Shown here: in pieces, positions 62,255-64,000 of the stretch
Numbering within the stretch: position 1 is the stretch's first letter
Layout of the letters: each line of letters opens with the position of its first letter
Assembly: GCA_013044035.1 (NCBI GenBank)
Contig: JABEVE010000016.1
Location: 1 to 64,000, forward strand
DNA: 64,000 bases
Direction of reading: 5' to 3'
From: Burkholderiales bacterium
Lineage (GTDB): Bacteria; Pseudomonadota; Gammaproteobacteria; Burkholderiales; Burkholderiaceae_C
Position numbers and translations under genes: made by a program
Notes under the pieces: model-generated
What the model was told of the DNA's origin: nothing
What the model saw: the letters and a program-made list of their open reading frames with translations, nothing else
Database searches by the model: none

Positions 62255-63712
62255 TCAGTGACCAGCGGCGGGCGAGGCTGCGCCGGCGGACGGGTTGTCG
62301 AGTGCTGTGGAAGTCCCCGCGTCGATGCCGAGTTGCGCCGCCTGCCAACTGGCATCGGCCAGCCAGTAATCACGCTGCGCGGCGATGCCCCCGCGTACTG
62401 CCTGCGCCTGCGCTGCAGCAGCGGCGACGAGTTGGAACACGCCGATCAACATGCCGTTGTAGCGAAGCTGGTTTTCGTCCAGAACGGTCTGCGCCAGCGG
62501 CACGATCTGCTGGCGACTGATGTCGTGCTGCTGCCAGGCATGTCGCAGCGCTGCATCGGCCTCGCGTAATTGCGAGGCCGCGTTTTGGGCCGTGGCGATA
62601 GTCCGGTTGCGCGCTGCCAGCACCCGGTCTGCGGCAGCGCTGCGGCGGGCATCGCCGAGGTCGAACAGCGGCAGCGGCAGGATGAGGTCGAAACCATTTT
62701 GTGGCGTGGCGTCGCTGTAGGTCTTGCGTAACCCGCCCAGTTCCACGTGGTCGATCAGGCTGGTGTTGCGCGCCAGGCCCGCCGCCACCGCAGTGGCGGT
62801 GAAGTCAGCGCGGGCAAGCTGCACGTCGAGCCGGGTGTCGAGTGCGGTTTGCAGCGGCGTCGTGCCAGTCGCCGGAACTGGCTTTGGCACCGCCGGCAAT
62901 TGCGCGGGCAAGGCCAGGTGCGCAGCTTGCTCCGGCGACAGGCCCAACGCCCGCACCAGGGCCTCACGGGTTTGGGTCGAGGCCATCTCGGCGCGGTTGC
63001 GTTGCTGGCGGCTATCGGCAGCGAACAGTGCCTGCTGTGCTGCATCGAGTTTCGTGAAGTTACCCGCTTGTTGCATGCGGGCAGCCAGGGTGGCGGTGGC
63101 CTGCGCAGCGTCTTCCACATCGCGGTTGTAGGCGGCACTCTGCTGTGCGGCAACCGCGCGCACCCAGGCCATGCGCGCCTGCGCAGCGGTGCGCAGCACC
63201 TCGCCGGCAAGCATGAGACGCAACTGCTCCTGCCGCGCCGTGTCGATGCGTGAACGGGTTGGGAAGGTGAGCAGGTCGAGCAGGCCGATGCTCAGGCTGC
63301 GGGTGATTTCCACTGCGCCGGCGCCAATCAGCAGGCGCTCGAAACCGAACACCGGGTTGCTCAGCCTTGCGGACTGAGTGGATGCGGCAGAGTCAGCCTG
63401 TGTCTGGGCGATGAGCGCCTGCAATGCCGGGCTGCCGAGCAGGGCGACGCGCACGGCATCGTCGGCCGATAGTGGTTTGCCCAGCAGCGCGTCAATCTGG
63501 CGCTGGGCCTCGGCATGTGCTCCAGCCGTGGCTTGAAGCTCCACGGCCAGGCCGGTGTGCGCTTGGACGATGTTGTTGGCCGCACGCAAATTGTTCTGCG
63601 TTTGCAGCGGTGCGCACGCCGCAAGGACCAAGACACCGAGGGGCAGCGTGGTTCGTGCCGTGCGGGACAGCGCGGCGACCAAAGGAGGAACGTGAAAGAC
63701 AGGGTATTGCAT
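62255..63712 (-). CDS. TolC/CusC-family outer-membrane efflux lipoprotein
   Basis: Protein of 485 residues with a lipoprotein signal ending LVLAAC (Cys at about residue 33), then two TolC-type helical repeats. Markers are VRVALLGSPALQALIAQTQA, GLLDLLTFPTRSRID, and in the second half NGFDLILPLPLFDLGDARRS and LRYNGMLIGVFQLVAAAAAQ. It would form the outer-membrane exit duct of an RND or similar pump, whose other parts are not in the window. GAGGT lies before ATG 63712. It starts 22 bases upstream of the oxidase gene on the same strand. Confidence 0.88.
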   Translation of the reverse strand: MQYPVFHVPPLVAALSRTARTTLPLGVLVLAACAPLQTQNNLRAANNIVQAHTGLAVELQATAGAHAEAQRQIDALLGKPLSADDAVRVALLGSPALQALIAQTQADSAASTQSARLSNPVFGFERLLIGAGAVEITRSLSIGLLDLLTFPTRSRIDTARQEQLRLMLAGEVLRTAAQARMAWVRAVAAQQSAAYNRDVEDAAQATATLAARMQQAGNFTKLDAAQQALFAADSRQQRNRAEMASTQTREALVRALGLSPEQAAHLALPAQLPAVPKPVPATGTTPLQTALDTRLDVQLARADFTATAVAAGLARNTSLIDHVELGGLRKTYSDATPQNGFDLILPLPLFDLGDARRSAAADRVLAARNRTIATAQNAASQLREADAALRHAWQQHDISRQQIVPLAQTVLDENQLRYNGMLIGVFQLVAAAAAQAQAVRGGIAAQRDYWLADASWQAAQLGIDAGTSTALDNPSAGAASPAAGH

Positions 63713-63871
63713 GAAAACCTCGCATCGCAGCGTGGCCGGCTGGGGCTCACGCGGCTGGGCCTGGAGAACGTGCGGCGCCTGGAGGCGCCTGCTCGCATGC
63801 GCTGCGCTCTCGGCTGAGGTGGCCCGGAGCACAAGGGCTCGGGTGCACCACGCCGCACGGCAGCGCGAGAT

Positions 63872-64000
63872 TTACAGGCGAGGTGGACGCAGCAGCGTCC
63901 GGGCTTCGGCGCTGTGCCAGCCGGTGGATGCGGCGATGGGGCCGTGCTGTTGCACCGGGCCGGGGTGGGAGGTGAGGGGTGCCGGCAGGCTGGCAGCGGC
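63872..64000 (-). CDS. Possible 3' end of a gene running off the right edge
   Basis: On the minus strand an open frame enters at the window edge and ends at TAA (63874-63872), giving 43 codons ending ARTLLRPPRL. It is on the same strand as the copper genes and 159 bases before the TolC-family start. I do not recognise it. Such short Pro-rich tails occur on small DUF2946-like proteins in copper clusters, but that is a guess. The 159 bases between it and the efflux gene show no clear signal. Confidence 0.25.
   Translation of the reverse strand, partial: AAASLPAPLTSHPGPVQQHGPIAASTGWHSAEARTLLRPPRL

Overview
The window is GC-rich, densely coding DNA from a Gram-negative bacterium, most probably a betaproteobacterium of the order Burkholderiales. 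That inference rests on codon and GC style, an mtl polyol operon of the pseudomonad/betaproteobacterial type, a LamB-type porin and sugar uptake by ABC systems only, with no PTS. The genus cannot be fixed from this sequence. I saw no rRNA, tRNA, CRISPR array, transposase or phage gene. About 52 kb is a carbohydrate island with five ABC sugar transporters. The last 9 kb holds stress, signalling and copper genes.

Layout. (1) 1-2863: 3' part of edd, then eda and a HAD phosphatase (Entner-Doudoroff). (2) 3048-13270: mannitol/sorbitol/arabinitol operon mtlEFGK-mtlD, a decayed sorbitol-dehydrogenase remnant, mtlR, xylulokinase, fructokinase and galM. (3) 13255-15496, minus strand: a LacI regulator followed by a DUF1479 oxygenase. 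(4) 15895-24416: gts-type glucose/mannose ABC operon with a 1,5-anhydrofructose-reductase-like enzyme and an AGE epimerase fused to a Dabb domain, then a LamB-type porin. (5) 24631-25491: exported SHOCT protein. (6) 25632-32589, minus strand: AraC regulator, tetritol-type dehydrogenase, FGGY kinase and a ribose/xylose-class ABC transporter. (7) 33034-38913: frcBCA-like ABC transporter, FucU mutarotase, ROK regulator and an aldo/keto reductase. (8) 39235-55258: galactoside system, with an arabinonate/galactonate-type dehydratase, ABC transporter, GH42 beta-galactosidase, GH36 alpha-galactosidase, aldose dehydrogenase, lactonase and GlpD. KDPGal aldolase and KDGal kinase lie opposite, next to a GntR regulator. 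(9) 55366-59050: pirin, FMN reductase, diguanylate cyclase. (10) 59141-63712, minus strand: Ala-rich lipoprotein, DUF1345 protein, CusF, multicopper oxidase and a TolC-family lipoprotein.

How the genes fit together. Polyols enter by MtlEFGK, are oxidised to ketoses by MtlD and are phosphorylated by the two kinases. Glucose-type sugars would drain through Edd/Eda. In region 8 both galactosidases free galactose, which is oxidised to galactonolactone, hydrolysed, dehydrated, phosphorylated by DgoK and cleaved by DgoA. This is a complete De Ley-Doudoroff pathway. The dehydratase promoter and the dgoK promoter share an exact 14-base motif in the same orientation relative to their genes, so one regulator, probably the adjacent GntR protein, may control the whole set. 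GlpD inside this operon suggests the natural substrate may be a galactosyl-glycerol, such as the head group of plant digalactosyl lipids. That is an inference.

Other points of note: a GC-poor block (about 42.83-47.30 kb) inside the galactoside operon; stem-loops between binding-protein and permease genes in all four operons with that gene order; the AGE-Dabb fusion; and the frameshifted SDR relic.
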